A stretch of 64,000 nt of DNA, taken from assembly GCA_029379385.1 (NCBI GenBank), contig CM055611.1, positions 12,842,062-12,906,061 on the forward strand, given 5' to 3'. The notes beneath the pieces are model-generated. The model was not told where the DNA came from, searched no databases, and saw only the letters and a list, made by a program, of their open reading frames with translations. Shown one piece after another: positions 46,453 to 59,100 of the stretch; position 1 is the stretch's first letter, and every line of letters starts with the position of its first letter. A program made the translations under genes and the position numbers. This stretch comes from Quillaja saponaria. Its lineage: Eukaryota > Streptophyta > Magnoliopsida > Fabales > Quillajaceae.

Positions 46453-46734
46453 GGCCCTTATCAGCCACAACCAATACCACACAAACATAATTCAAATAAA
46501 TCACTGAAATACTACACTTGCTTATTTTTTATAGTACATCTATTCAAATACATATATAATCTAGCCCCTAAAGGTAACAGTTAATCACTCATCGGTTTAC
46601 AAATCTTGTTCGTCACTTTGTCTTGCGCTCACGTATGTCATCAGGCCCACAGAAGGGTCTGGAACTAAAATTCATAATTCCAAATAATACTCAATTCATA
46701 AAAGTTATAGTTATAATCTTTTAATTTTTAAGCT

Positions 46735-46779
<45 letters not shown>

Positions 46780-47985
46780 ACTTATATAGGTTTTTTATGA
46801 AAGTTATCTATTAAGCCATTACAGGTTAATAATATGAATTGCACTTTAAGTGGTAAGGTTGTTAATGAAGAGATATTTTAGATATCTTGACAATACATAA
46901 GGTAGACAAAAACTATTAGAAAAGATAGAAAAGCACTAGTGAGTTAAAGATGTTGAAGCTGTCCAAACTTGAGATTTGGACTAGTGTTCACTATAACTGT
47001 CATATTTTCTTCTAGGAATTCCAAATCCAGTTTCATAAAATTTATAAATACTAGACACATGTAGCTTTATAGTGGTATATCATTTGAAATTTTTTAATTT
47101 GTATATCAATATAGTTTATTCTTTGAAATTGCATCAAATTCTACAAAATGCAGGATTTTGGCAACACTGACCTTATCTGAGTTATTTGAACATAACTTTC
47201 TCTAGAAAAATGGAAATCCAATTCGTTTGTTGGATCTATTAATAGACAAGTATATATTTCTAAATAGATATCATATGTATGATTTGGATGAGTATATTAG
47301 TACAGTTATTTATTTAAAGTTTACTCTTTTTATGCATTTCTGATGTTTATAGAATTCTCATATTTGGGAATTAAGTTACGAAACTCTCCCGTCTAGTGTT
47401 TCAAGATATTAGGAACAACTTTAATTCGTAGGTTCTAAGCTAATTCCAACCATAACCCCCAACGAAGACTCCCGGACTGAATTAAGTGTAGTAAAAATCC
47501 TGTATTGACCTAGCTGCAGTCCAGAAAATATACTGACAAATATACTTGGAACCAGGCTACCAAATTTTGTAGACATTATCTCAAGATCCTATGCTACATT
47601 TTCTCTTTTGAAATCTTAATTTAATTCAGCCCTGAAAACACCCAAAATATTAAGTTTCTCTAATTCATCGAATCTGCCCTTCATCCCATCAAAAACCATT
47701 TAACTCTCTCTTTCCAACACTTTATCTACAACTAATTCTCCTTTGTTCATACCCATTAACCCATAAAATTAACCAACCTTTATTTACTCTTGCTTATGAG
47801 CTTTTTATTCATTAAATTCAACTTTTATAACTTTATGTTAACCTAGTCTAATTTAATGTTTCCTAGTTAGTTATTTAACAATGGAATCTAACATAAGTTA
47901 ATTTCTATGTATATATATTAACATTTAACTTTTACTAGCTATCGTGTTAAATATCTAAAGGTAAATTATTTTCATAAGGATGTGT

Positions 47986-48021
<36 letters not shown>

Positions 48022-49066
48022 CTAGTTCAACATGAGTTTATAGTTTCCATTTTACTTATACTCAATTCCTAATTGCAAATTATCAAACTATCATCAATCT
48101 TAAAAGAATTAAAAGGTTAAGCTAGTAAACTACCATACAACCAAGAGGGCTGCCTGTAAACCACAAGGAACCTTGCTGCCCTCCCACCATCCTGTCATGG
48201 CTGGACCAATAAGAGGCAACAATTGCCTCCAATAATTCAATCACAGGAGCTGACATTTAGCAGCCATAAACAATCCTTGCTGCTACTGAAAAACAACTTG
48301 TTCAAAGCTTACTCATCCTCCCTTTCAAATCTTCTTCACTCCCACGGTTAAACCAGAAAATTATGCTTGCAAGTGAAATACAAGATGCTAACTATGGTTG
48401 CTGCAAGGCTTTAATCAGGTTACTGCCTTTTAAAAGCAGAGTAAGGTGCTAGCTGCCTTGAATTATTCTTGGATAACATGAACAGCTAGGCAAAGTAGGA
48501 AATTAGCAAGTACAAGATAGGAGGAGATTAAACTTAAGCAAGAAGAGGCTAATATGATGCAGCTGAACCTCTCAAGTCAGTACCAAACTAAAACGACCAA
48601 GTATTGTACACTCGGCTGAAACACACAATTCAAGTTGCCAACAAGTTGTTGTTGAAGCTGCCTGCAGTTGCTTGGCTGCTAGGGGAAAAAAAAAAACCAC
48701 AGTTAGCTGCAAAAGAAACTCCAACAGCAAAAACAGGGGAAAGGAAGCTAAACATGGTGACAAAAGAGAAGGCTGGCGGTGCAATCCAATCCTTTCAAAC
48801 GGAACCAAAGCAAGGGAGGACCAAAAGGAAACCCAGCTTCAGCTAGTGAAGCAAGCAGACATCGCCAACAGACTAAGAACTTCCAAGAGGCGAAACAGGG
48901 TAAGAGAAGGAACTTTTGGGAGAGAGAAAAAAAATGCAAGAAAAGATCACCAGCCACAATTAAAAAGAGGGAAATAAATAATTAAAAAAAATATAAGTTC
49001 AAAGTCAACATAATTTAAGTTGTAGTTATAAATAAATTTTTTTTTTTTTGGTAAGTGTGTGTATAG

Positions 49067-49097
<31 letters not shown>

Positions 49098-49305
49098 AAT
49101 TATTGTACTATAATAAAATACATAATATTTTAAAATTGTATACTACGATATCAAATTATAACATGTTTAACTATATTGTTTATTAACGTAAATTAACAAT
49201 ATTGGTCACAATACTAATTAATTTATTTATTTTATAACGTAAATTAACACCTTGCATTAAAAACTCAATTTTACATTACCAGGTCATGAGGGTTATAACA
49301 GGTAT

Positions 49306-49702
49306 GAGTAAGGTGGATAGTCATGCTTGACATGAAAGAACGATAGTAGATATGCTAAATAGGAATTATGCACTTATTAAAATAATTAATATGTTTTTTT
49401 ATGTACATGTTACTTTTGACCTTGTAGCAGGGATAGGCTCTTATAAATTTTTATTTTATTTTATGGGTGCTATGATCTCTACAAATTAAAGTTTTGTGAA
49501 CATATAATTTTAATTTGGATATATTTTGTATGCTTAAGTCAAGAATTATAATTTTGATTTAGAAATTGAGAATTCTTTCTTTTTTCTTTTTTTTTTTTCT
49601 TAAAAAAAAAAATTTAACTTTGAATCTTTTGTGGGTAAAGAAAGAAAAAATCATAATAATCTCCAATATGCTTTTTAGGGACGATTAAAATAATAATGTA
49701 TA
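49306..49702. other. MULE interior between the two solo LTRs
   Basis: About 400 bp of AT-rich sequence contain no recognisable coding frame. By position they belong to the split MULE. GTATA at 49698-49702 is the left target duplication of the next solo LTR. Confidence 0.6.
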
Positions 49703-52700
49703 TGTCACACACTTGTCACAACCCTCACAAAGGCATGACTAACCAAAGAAATAAGCAACCAAACCTTCGTAACCTTGACTTCTAAACAAATAAACAAACA
49801 CGTCTCTTGACTAAAATAAAGAATAAAAGTAAATTTTATAAAAACATAAGTTAATTATAAAAAGTTTGTTTACTAAAACATATAACAATTTATTAAAAAT
49901 TTGGTTAGAGGTTCCCCATAAAGTAGAACATGCCTATAAATATAAACAATATATATTTCATTTTTTATACAATAATATCAACAACAACAAACAGCAAGGA
50001 GTTTCTCTTCGTTTCTCATCACAATAACTAATAACTAGACTATTACATAACATAAGACTAGACACCCCACAGCTTTAACGTGATTGCAAACTTTTATCAT
50101 TGACTTTAAATATGAGATTCTGAGTATATCTTGCAGCCAAACACTCAGCAAGTCTAGTATAGGTAATTGTAGTACTTTGAGATCTTGCTACTAAAAAAAG
50201 TTATCAACAAAAGAGGGATAAATCCAACAGACACAGTGAGTGAAAAATCATACTCAAAGGATACTACCATCACTCAACACACGTATATAACATATTATTA
50301 ATTCATATTAACATATCATAAATTTAAAGATAGCTAAGGTTACACATACACAATTACAAAAAACGATAAAACTTAATAAGCACAGTTCAAGTAGTACTCT
50401 GTACAATCTAATTAAAACCATCAAAGGAATCAAGGCACACAAAGCATACAAAGGGCTAACTAAGTAACTCAACCTTGCAAAAAAGTATCTCATCTTACCG
50501 GGCATTTACGCGCTCGCACGATAGGTTAATTCTCCATACACAATCCATCCCACCGAAGCTGAGCACTCAATTTTTTTAAAATGCTTATCAGAATCAAAAT
50601 ATCTTATATTAGAGTATCAAATCTGAATATCCTAGATGCACTTAGATTTCAACTCTGGAAGTAATAATCATTTCAGAGAAAAATTTATTTTGTTGGCCCT
50701 TATCAACTATAAACAATTTCAAACATAATTCTAATAACTCCATAAAACACTACACATGCTTATTTTTCCCATATAACACATCTATTCAAACAAACATACT
50801 ATTACACATAATAAAATATCAATCAAAGAGTAACAATTAACCACTCACCATTTATCAATTTCATTCGTCACTTACTCTTACGTTTATGCACATCGTTGAT
50901 TCGACAACACTTTTCGAAGCTACAATTTCATTTTCCAAGTATTATTAAGTTTATCAATTTTATAAGTTATAACATTTTAATTATGAAAATCTAGAGTTAC
51001 TACGTTTCAAATATTTATTTAAAGTTTAGTCCTTTTAGGCATTTTCACAACCTTCCTTTGATATATGTTTGATTTTAACCAACATACTTAACCCAATCCA
51101 ACAAAACCAAGTTTAAAAATAAACTTTAGCTATCTTTCTTATTTAGAAACTTCATCTAAAATCAGCCTTAAACTCACTTAATTCCTCACATGAACAAAAA
51201 CAGGGCTCTTATAAAATTCCTAGTTGCCAATCTTTGATTCTGATGCTTATAGAATTCTCATACATAAGAATTAAATTACAAAACTTTTCAATATAGTTTT
51301 TCAAGAAATTAGGAACATTTCATCTTTAGCACTCTACTCCTAATTCATCCTTTAAGACTACCTAATATCAATTACTTCAAAATAGGTATAGTCAGGACCC
51401 AAAAATCATAGCCATGACTTCCGATGCCTTCAAAATACACACAACATGGAATTAAGACCTGCAATGCTCCAGATTTATCCTTTATATGTTAGGAACAACT
51501 TTTATTTGGAGGGCCTAAACTAATTCTAACCACAACCCCTGATGAAGTCTCCCAGACTGATTGAAGCTCACTAAAAATCCTGCATGGACCTAGCAGCAGC
51601 CCGATAGCTCTAACGATAAGTATACTTAGAACCAGGTTATGAAATTTTCTAAACATCATCTCAAGACCTAAGCTATACTTTTTCTTGAGTACTCTTAATT
51701 TAATTCAGTCCCGAAAATATCTAAAATACAAGATTTCTTTAACCCACCAAATCTGGCCCTGTATCCCTTCAAAAACCTCTTAACTCTCATTTTCCAACAC
51801 TTTACCCACAACTAACATTCATTTGTTCATATCCATTATTCACTTTCATTAAATCCTCAGTTCACCACATTAATCAACCATTCTTTGTAGAGATTAGGAA
51901 CTTTTTTATTCAATTCCAATAACAACTAACCACCAAGAATTAAAATCTACCAAGTTTTACTAAAAAAGTTATAACTAGTTTTCTTATAGACATTTTATCA
52001 AACATCTTAGATGCATAATTTCCTCCCATTGGTTAGTATATATATATATACCCCAAGACTTCAACATGTATAAGTTTTCATTTTGTTCATATTCTAACTT
52101 GAATACAAATTACACTAACTACCAATTTCCATTAGACTTGCATTAAGCCATTCTCATATCAGCATAATCATATTTCCAAAATTCAATTACCCACTAGTTA
52201 TATAGGCATAATATAGCTACCCTTTCCCTCCCTTTTAGCAAATGAATAGGAGAGGGAAAAAGTCCCTTAGTGGCAGCCCTAAAACAGGGGATGTTGGGGG
52301 CTACTAACCTTGGCTGAAATAGTGCTAAACAAGAGCCAATCTATGGCTAGAAGGAGGAAGAGTTGGCTATCCTAAAACTACAACCCAGGCTGAAAAGTAA
52401 GCCACAAAGGTTGGCTAATATAAATGATAAAACAAGACTGTTGTCCCCTACCATCCAAATACCAATGGCAACCATGGAGTTCTTGGCCAAGATTGTGTTC
52501 ACAGCTAACAAGAGGTGGAGTAAAAGGCAAGAAAATCAGCAAGTATGGTTGAAGATTTGCTACCATGAAACTATGGATTATAGTGAAAAGAAAAGCTCGG
52601 CTAAACAAAATAGAGGTAGGAAACTTAAAAAAAAAAAAAAAAAAAAACTGCTTCTTGGCTAGGCAAGGTAAGGGTAGAGATTTTTAGAGCTTCAATGGCG

Positions 52701-53095
52701 GTTGTATACATATTATAATTATTTTGTAATTTATTTTCTTTTTGTTTTCGCACATCAATAAAGTTTGTACAAGTAAATTTCAAATTTTAAGTTAACCAAG
52801 TTGAAATTAATTGAGTATGTATATTTTATATACATATAGGTATTACATTAATTTATTTTATCAATACATTAATTATTCACTCACTTGTATTTACTTGGTC
52901 ACAATTTTATTTATTTTACGACAACAAATGCACAATATTTTTGAAACGTATACTAAGGTTAAACTAGGATATCGAATTATAACAGGTTTAACTTTACTAT
53001 TATTTAATTAATTTGTTTATTTTATAACGTAAATTTATACATTAATTGCATCTAAAACTCGATTTTACATTATTAGGGTTATGAGGGTTATAACC
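49703..53095 (-). mobile_element. Second solo LTR of the same family
   Basis: This 3393-bp LTR starts TGTCACACACTTGTCACAACCC, ends GAGGGTTATAACC, and is flanked by the duplication GTATA (49698-49702 and 53096-53100). It aligns with the solo LTR at 40788-49300 over most of its length (for example ggcccttatcaact, tttatagaattctcatac, attaggaacattt). No internal region is attached. The right terminus ends in CC instead of the usual CA. Confidence 0.85.
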
Positions 53096-53590
53096 GTATA
53101 AGCTAGAAAGAAAAAAGTGTTACTTTAAAGAAAAAAGAAAGGAAAAAGGGTCTCTAGAGGATAGAAGAAACAAAAAAACAAGGCGTTATGTAGGAGAGAG
53201 AAATTAAAGACTGTGATTATGTGTAAAAAATTTGACATGTCAACATTTTTTTGGAGATTAATCCCACTAGATTTTTAATAGAGCACCTCATATGAAATTA
53301 AAAAAAAAAAAAAAAAGAAGTGTATTCCTAGTTTGAAATTGGTTAAGAAGTTGAAGTCGTTAAATAATAGTTAACTCCTAACTTCTTATATAAATAATAG
53401 GCTGAATTATTATTTAAAAAGTACTGTTGTTGTTAAGATATTATATATGGAAAGTATGTATATTTACTGCAGTTATTAGTTACCATTTCATTGCCATTTA
53501 ATTCATGATTTATTATTTTTAGAAAATTTAAATTGTCAAATATTATATTTATTACATTGTTATACTCGTCAAAAAAATTCTTTAGGAAAA

Positions 53591-54399
53591 AAGTTAACTA
53601 TTATTTGAGAACCTCAACTTAGTGGTCATTCTAAAAATAGGCACTCATCATTTAAGACAATCATATTTTTTTTTTTTATATCATTTGAGCCACTCCACCA
53701 AAAACTAGTGAGTATAGTCACTGAGAAATTGTGACATGTTGAATTTTTTACACATCATTATTATTTTTTTCTTAATCTAGTTTTTATTTTATTTTCCGCA
53801 TTTATCAAGTTATTCCAGTAATTAAATGTCTAAAATGAATATTAAAGAGAATAAACTAATATGACATTTTATTTTCTTTTTTCTTTTCATTTACATTTAT
53901 TTTTATCACTACCTATTATGAGACAACACTTACAAATTTTGTCAAAAATTAAATATTTTTTATATATTCATAAGATTTTGTTTCATGGTGAATGACATCA
54001 TAAAAATATAAAATATTAAAAAAAAAAAAAAACCATGTCATTGATGCTATCCAATATGTATTTTAATTCTTTTTTATAAAATAATCAAGTTAAGGTGGAA
54101 AATAAAAGTATGCAATGCTCATAAAAATAAAATTTGAGAAATAATTAAGATAATTTATTATATATATATATATAGTAGAAGAAAAAATATATATATATAT
54201 ATTATTATTTGTAAAAAAATTTGAAATCTCACTATTTTTTGGATGACAATGCTCATCAGTTTTTAGTAGATTGCCAAATAATATATATATATATATAAAA
54301 GTGCCTCGAACAATATATATATATATATATATATAAAAAAGGAGAGTCTCTATTTTGAGAATGACCTCTAAGTTGAGGCACTCAAACAATAGTTAACTC
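53591..54399. mobile_element. MULE-family long-TIR element 1
   Basis: The left end AAGTTAACTATTATTTGAGA and the right end (inverse GAGTTAACTATTGTTTGAGT) form inverted repeats of at least 60 bp. The 9-bp flanks ttaggaaaa (53582-53590) and ttaaaaaaa (54400-54408) match 7 of 9. The interior holds several (TA)n tracts (54160-54335) and no coding frame. Confidence 0.7.
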
Positions 54400-54676
54400 T
54401 TAAAAAAAAAAAAAAAAAAAAAAAGTAGTGATAATTCATACTTTTCTCTTGACATTCCAAATAAGTCATAAAATAAACTTACATTTTCAATATTGCATTT
54501 TAATATTTAGTTTGTAATAAGTTCTAAGTTTTAGATGAAACTTTTGAACTTATTTGAAAATAAATTTTGAAGTAAGAATTATTAAGAATGTAAATTTGTT
54601 AAAAAAAATTAGGTTTTTTATTTTATTTTATTTTTTAATGAGTGTCTTAAAAACACTTGTTAGACTATAATAAATA

Positions 54677-55505
54677 GAGTTAATGTATTATCGTTTGAGA
54701 ATCTCAACTTAGAAATCATTTTTAATGGAAGCACTTACGTATTTTATTTTTATTTTTTTTTAAAAAAAATCGTTTGAGGAACTCACATTTCTTTTTTGTA
54801 TCGTTTGAGACACTCCATAAAAAACTGACAAGTATAGTCACCAAAAAATGGTGAGATATCAGTTTTTTTAGCACATCATTATTGTTTTTTTTTTTCCTTA
54901 ATCTAGTTTTTTATTTTTATTTTTATTTTTAGTATTTATCTAGTTATTTTACTAATTAAATGTCTAAAATGAATATTAAAGAGTATCAACTAATGTGATA
55001 TATATTTTTTTCTTGTCTTTTCATTGACATTTATTTTTATCATTACCTATTTTGATACAAAATTTACTAATTTTGTGAAAAGTTAAATATTATTTATTCA
55101 TAAAATTTTATTTCATGGTGAATAACATCATAACAATATAAAATAGCATTTATGTTATTGATATTATCTAATATGTATTTTTTTTTTTAAAAAAATAATC
55201 AAGTTAAGGTAAAAAAAGAAAAAGAAAAAAAAAAGAAAGAAAAGAGGATATTGTTTGATACTCATCATTAATGGACTTTGTGAATTTTGAGAAATAACTA
55301 TAAAAATATTAAAATTTTTTTTTTTGATATGTAATTAAAAAAATTGACATGTCACTATTTTTCTGTGATTATATTTTCTAATTTTTTATAAAGTGTATTA
55401 AACGATATAAAAATAAAGTGATTGTCAGTAACGATATAAAGAAAATGTGAATACCTATTTGAGAGTGGCCTTTTTAAGTTAAGAACTTCAAACAATTATT
55501 TACTC
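54677..55505. mobile_element. MULE-family long-TIR element 2
   Basis: The ends GAGTTAATGTATTATCGTTT and the inverse of the right end (GAGTAAATAATTGTTTGAAG) form inverted repeats of almost 200 bp. They are flanked by a perfect 9-bp duplication TAATAAATA (54668-54676 and 55506-55514), the Mutator signature. The interior matches element 1 in direct order (aattaaatgtctaaaatgaa, catggtgaataacatcat). It is non-coding. Confidence 0.85.
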
Positions 55506-55514
55506 TAATAAATA

Positions 55515-56137
55515 TCATATTTGGAAATTAAAATTTTCTAAAAATAATAATTAACATATTTAATAATACTGAAATTATGATCAACTATATATTACCAATT
55601 TCAAAATGACTTTTCTACTTTTTACAAAATTTACAATGAAAATAACAAGACCCTAAATTTGGGTTGACTATTTAATGTCTTTGGGGATTACCTGTATTCG
55701 GACGAAAAATTTTGTCAGAATTGCGAGTACTAACATTAACAAGCTTTATTTCATTAAAACACGTTGGTTGGATAATTAATATAATTAATGCTTGTGACTA
55801 TTTCCAATAATCAATTCAGACAACTCAGTCAGAATATCAATTGCAATTCTTGCACGTCTAAGAAAAAAAAAAAAAAAAAAACCCCGAGTTTGTTTACACA
55901 CTAACTAAGCAGATTCCAGTCTCGAGCCCTGAGATTTCTGCACCATTTTGATTGTAGAAGATTTAAAATCAAACAACAGGTGAGAAATGTTGAGACCTCC
56001 AGTATATTACATAAGTAATGTTGGACTATATTACATATATGCAAAAGTCCCCTACTTAAAAAGAGCTTCTATTCCAGGCTCTGCTACTTCACCTGCTTGA
56101 ATTTCCACCAAAAGAAAGCCTTTAGATACCTGATTCA
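55515..56137 (+). promoter_or_regulatory. Upstream region and 5' leader of the REM gene
   Basis: A possible non-coding exon ends at CAG|GTGAGA (55979/55980). An acceptor (attccag) at 56077 would remove an intron of about 98 bp in the 5' leader. No clear TATA box is seen. The position just before the first coding exon supports the reading, but it is inference. Confidence 0.4.
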
Positions 56138-59100
56138 ATGTTAAATAAGGCTTCTCAAAATCACCAGAGAGGCGAGAATCTTCTGGTGAAGGATGTCTTG
56201 TTTTTCAAGATAATTCTTCGTGAGTCTCTAATGGATGGAAAGTTTGTAAGATTTACTTCTTCTCAACATAGTTTACTTTTTTGTCTTGAGAATAAATATA
56301 TATATATATATACATATATATATGTATAAGCATGTGTTTTTGACAAAGGGCTGTGTAGTATAGAAGAAAATATCAAGTGTCTACTAATGACACTGAATCA
56401 ACAAACCATGGACATGCATAGCCTTTTACTTCCTTTTTGGGTACATTATGTGTGTGTGTGTGGTGTGTTGGGGATGGGGGTGGTGTTGGGGTGTCTCATT
56501 GTTGCAGAGAGAACAATAAGGCATTTGGGTTATGTACAAATATGTTGAGGACCTGAGGTGTATTTGGGAAAAGAATTCCCATAATATTTATGAAATTCTA
56601 TCCCATTAGACATTGTAAAATGAAGTAACTTTTTTAGAATTAGTGAAAAATAAGTCTAATTACATGGTGCAATATGTGTCTCTGTTTGAGCCTCTGTTGT
56701 AGAATTACATGTATATTGAAGTATTGACACAATGTTCTTGACAGAGGATTCCAAGAAAGTTCGTAATGAAATATGGAGCAGACTTATCAAATTTGGTATT
56801 TCTGAAGGTTCCAAATGGTGAAGAATGGAAACTTGACAAAAGAAGATGGGGAAGTTTGGTTTCAAAATGTTTGGAAAGAATTTACCGAACATTACTCTCT
56901 AGCCGATGGGCATCTATTGGTTTTCAGATATGAAAAAACTTCATATTTTCATGTACACGTATTTGATGTAAGTGCTTTAGAGAAAGACTATCCTGACAAT
57001 GATCAAGAACTCCATGTTTTGGACAAGGAAGAATTTGATCAGAATGAAGATCCCTCAGTTCAAATCTTGGTTGATAGTGATGATGACTCAGTTGCTGACA
57101 TATTGGCTGAAAGCGATGATGAGTCAGTTGAAATCTTGGACCTGATTCAATCATGTCGAAAAAGGAAGGAGAAATCATCTGTAGAATGTATTCAACCATG
57201 TAAGATAATGAAAACAAGTGAAGGTGGTAAAGCCAAAGGCAACCCAACTCTGCCTATAAAATCTCCATATGTCAGACATATAGGCACTCAATCTGAAGGA
57301 ACAAATGTGAATGAAGATTTCCATTCTAGTAAGACTAAGAGAGAATATCAAGGTATCTATCTTAAATTGCATTTTGTTGAAGCAGCATGGTTTCTGCTTA
57401 AGACAAAACAGTTTGATACCATTCTCATTTCTCTAATTTCACTTTTTACCAGAACCTAAGGTCCTTGGAAGCAAGCAGTCATTGGATGGTCTTAAAATGA
57501 TAGAGCTTTACAGAGTGCTAGGAAGTTTAACTCTCAATATCCATTTTTTACAATTTCTTTGTCGCTAGTCATATGCTAAAGGAGCTAAACTGGTAAGCGT
57601 TTAACCATAACTATCTCTAAATCATTTTGCAGATGACAAAATGTTTTCTTTAATCTACTGGTTGACACAATTGAATCTTCGTTTCTTACCTGCCTTTTAT
57701 TTCATCTTCTTGTAACAGAATTTACCAAACAGATTTGCAAGGACATATCTGAAACAAAACCGAGGTTTATCAGCTGCCACTCTTCAGATCCATGATGGAA
57801 GAACTTGGCATTTTAAATACCGTTTCCATTTATATAATAAAATACCAAAAGTTGAATTCCAGAATGGTTGGAGGTCATTTGCAATGGACAATAATTTGGA
57901 AGTTGGTGATGTTTGTGTTTTTGAGATGATTAATAGACGTGAACTTACATTCAGAGTTTCCATTTTCCCAGTTGTTAAAGGTCGAAAGATTCCTGGATTT
58001 CTTAGTAAGTGGAAGTGTTGTAAAAACTTGTTCCAATTGGTTTAATTTCGTAAATGACTAATTTGTGCTCTGGATAACTATTTCATATTTTCTTACATTT
58101 ATGTTTATCAAAATTTTCATTTTACTGGCTCATGGAAACCAGGTAGACTATGTGGAAACCAAGAGAGGAACAACAGATAATCCTGAATTTGACTGTGCTA
58201 ATGATGGGGATTGAGCAGAAAGAGGTAGCAACAGAGGCATGACTTCCTCTACAAACTGCTCCAATTTTAAGGTTCTTAAGAGGAGGGAACTGATGAATAC
58301 TAATAGAGGAGCCATAGCGCTTGAGAGAGCTACTGCTTTCAAGTCCAGCAATCCATTTTTCAAGATTCTCATGAAACCATCCTACATTACTGCTAAGTCT
58401 AACTTGGTAAACTCAACTGAAAATCTATTAGCTTTTCCTTTTATTTTGAAAAAAATGATGCTTTCATTAGAGAGTAAAATATTTCTTCTTTTTCTTTTCC
58501 TTTTCTCATCTTTGTGAATTCTTTTTGGCAGCACATACCATGCATGTTTGCCATGGAATACTTCAATTTCAAAGAGAAAGAAAGAGACGTCATTGTGCGT
58601 GTTTCGGATGGGAAAGTATGGCCTTTTACATACATTTGCAGGGGAAAACATAATGCAACAACAATCATTCCCGAGTTCTCTAGAGGGTGGAAGGCATTTT
58701 TTAGGGGCAACAGTTTTGGAAGCAGGTGACGTTTGCGTCTTTTAGCTTGTTGAGGAAACTAAGATTACACTTCAAGTTGGCATATTCCGAGCAAATGGAA
58801 ATCCAGAGAGTGCCTTGTCTACAGGTAAAAGGGATGTTGTTAAAGTTTCATACCAAACCTCTAATTGATCTGAATAACCAAAAAAACACTGTTGGCTTTT
58901 GAATCAGCTCAGAAAAAATCAACTGCAGCCCTAAGAGAAGATCAGAAATTTTATCTAAAAGTGTTTGCATTGACAATGATGAATTTCAAAAGCCTTCAAA
59001 TAATGTTGCAGTTTTAACCAGTAAGTTGTATTCTAGAAGAGTTCTAAAAATGCTCAAACAGAAAACACTCTGAACTAGTGAATTTGTGAATATGAACAGG

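Larger units (their letters stand above)
40788..49300 (-). mobile_element. Solo LTR of a chromovirus-like family, split by an Ale copia element
   Basis: The ends TGTCACACC (40788) and GGGTTATAACA (49300) are flanked by the duplication GGTAT (40783-40787 and 49301-49305). Without the nested copia (41775-46452) and one duplicated copy of its 5-bp target it is about 3.8 kb. Its sequence aligns block by block with the LTR at 49703-53095 and shares the ctcactaagtc...gactcaccc box with the chromovirus LTR at 19240. No internal gag-pol lies beside it, so it is a solo LTR, probably from LTR-LTR recombination. (TA)n tracts lie at about 46738-46778, 47991-48020 and 49068-49095. Frames at 48572-48985 are not protein-like. 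Confidence 0.85.
39175..53377. mobile_element. Decayed MULE (Mutator-like element) split by later insertions
   Basis: The left end AAGTTAGCTACTATTTAAGG (39175) and the right end, which reads GAGTTAACTATTATTTAACG in reverse complement (ending 53377), are inverted repeats. The match extends about 180 bp inward (ctattaaaaatctagtgggattaat and gttgacatgtcaaatttttacac on both sides). The 9-bp flanks ttaactttt (39166-39174) and ctaacttct (53378-53386) match 7 of 9, with two C/T differences. With the two solo LTRs removed, the element is about 2.3 kb. It contains a trace of MULE transposase (39865-40100). Its ends match the elements at 53591 and 54677. Confidence 0.75.

Noticed and set aside
48572..48985. 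Overlapping frames of 70-100 codons on both strands
   Set aside because: They lie within the solo LTR, overlap in three frames, are low-complexity, and have no recognisable domain.
40788..53095. Reading the two long LTRs as the pair of one retrotransposon
   Set aside because: Each has its own 5-bp duplication (GGTAT and GTATA), and only about 400 bp without PBS, gag or pol lie between them.
54090..54389. Minus-strand frame with Ile-Tyr repeats
   Set aside because: It is produced by (TA)n microsatellites inside a MULE-family element.
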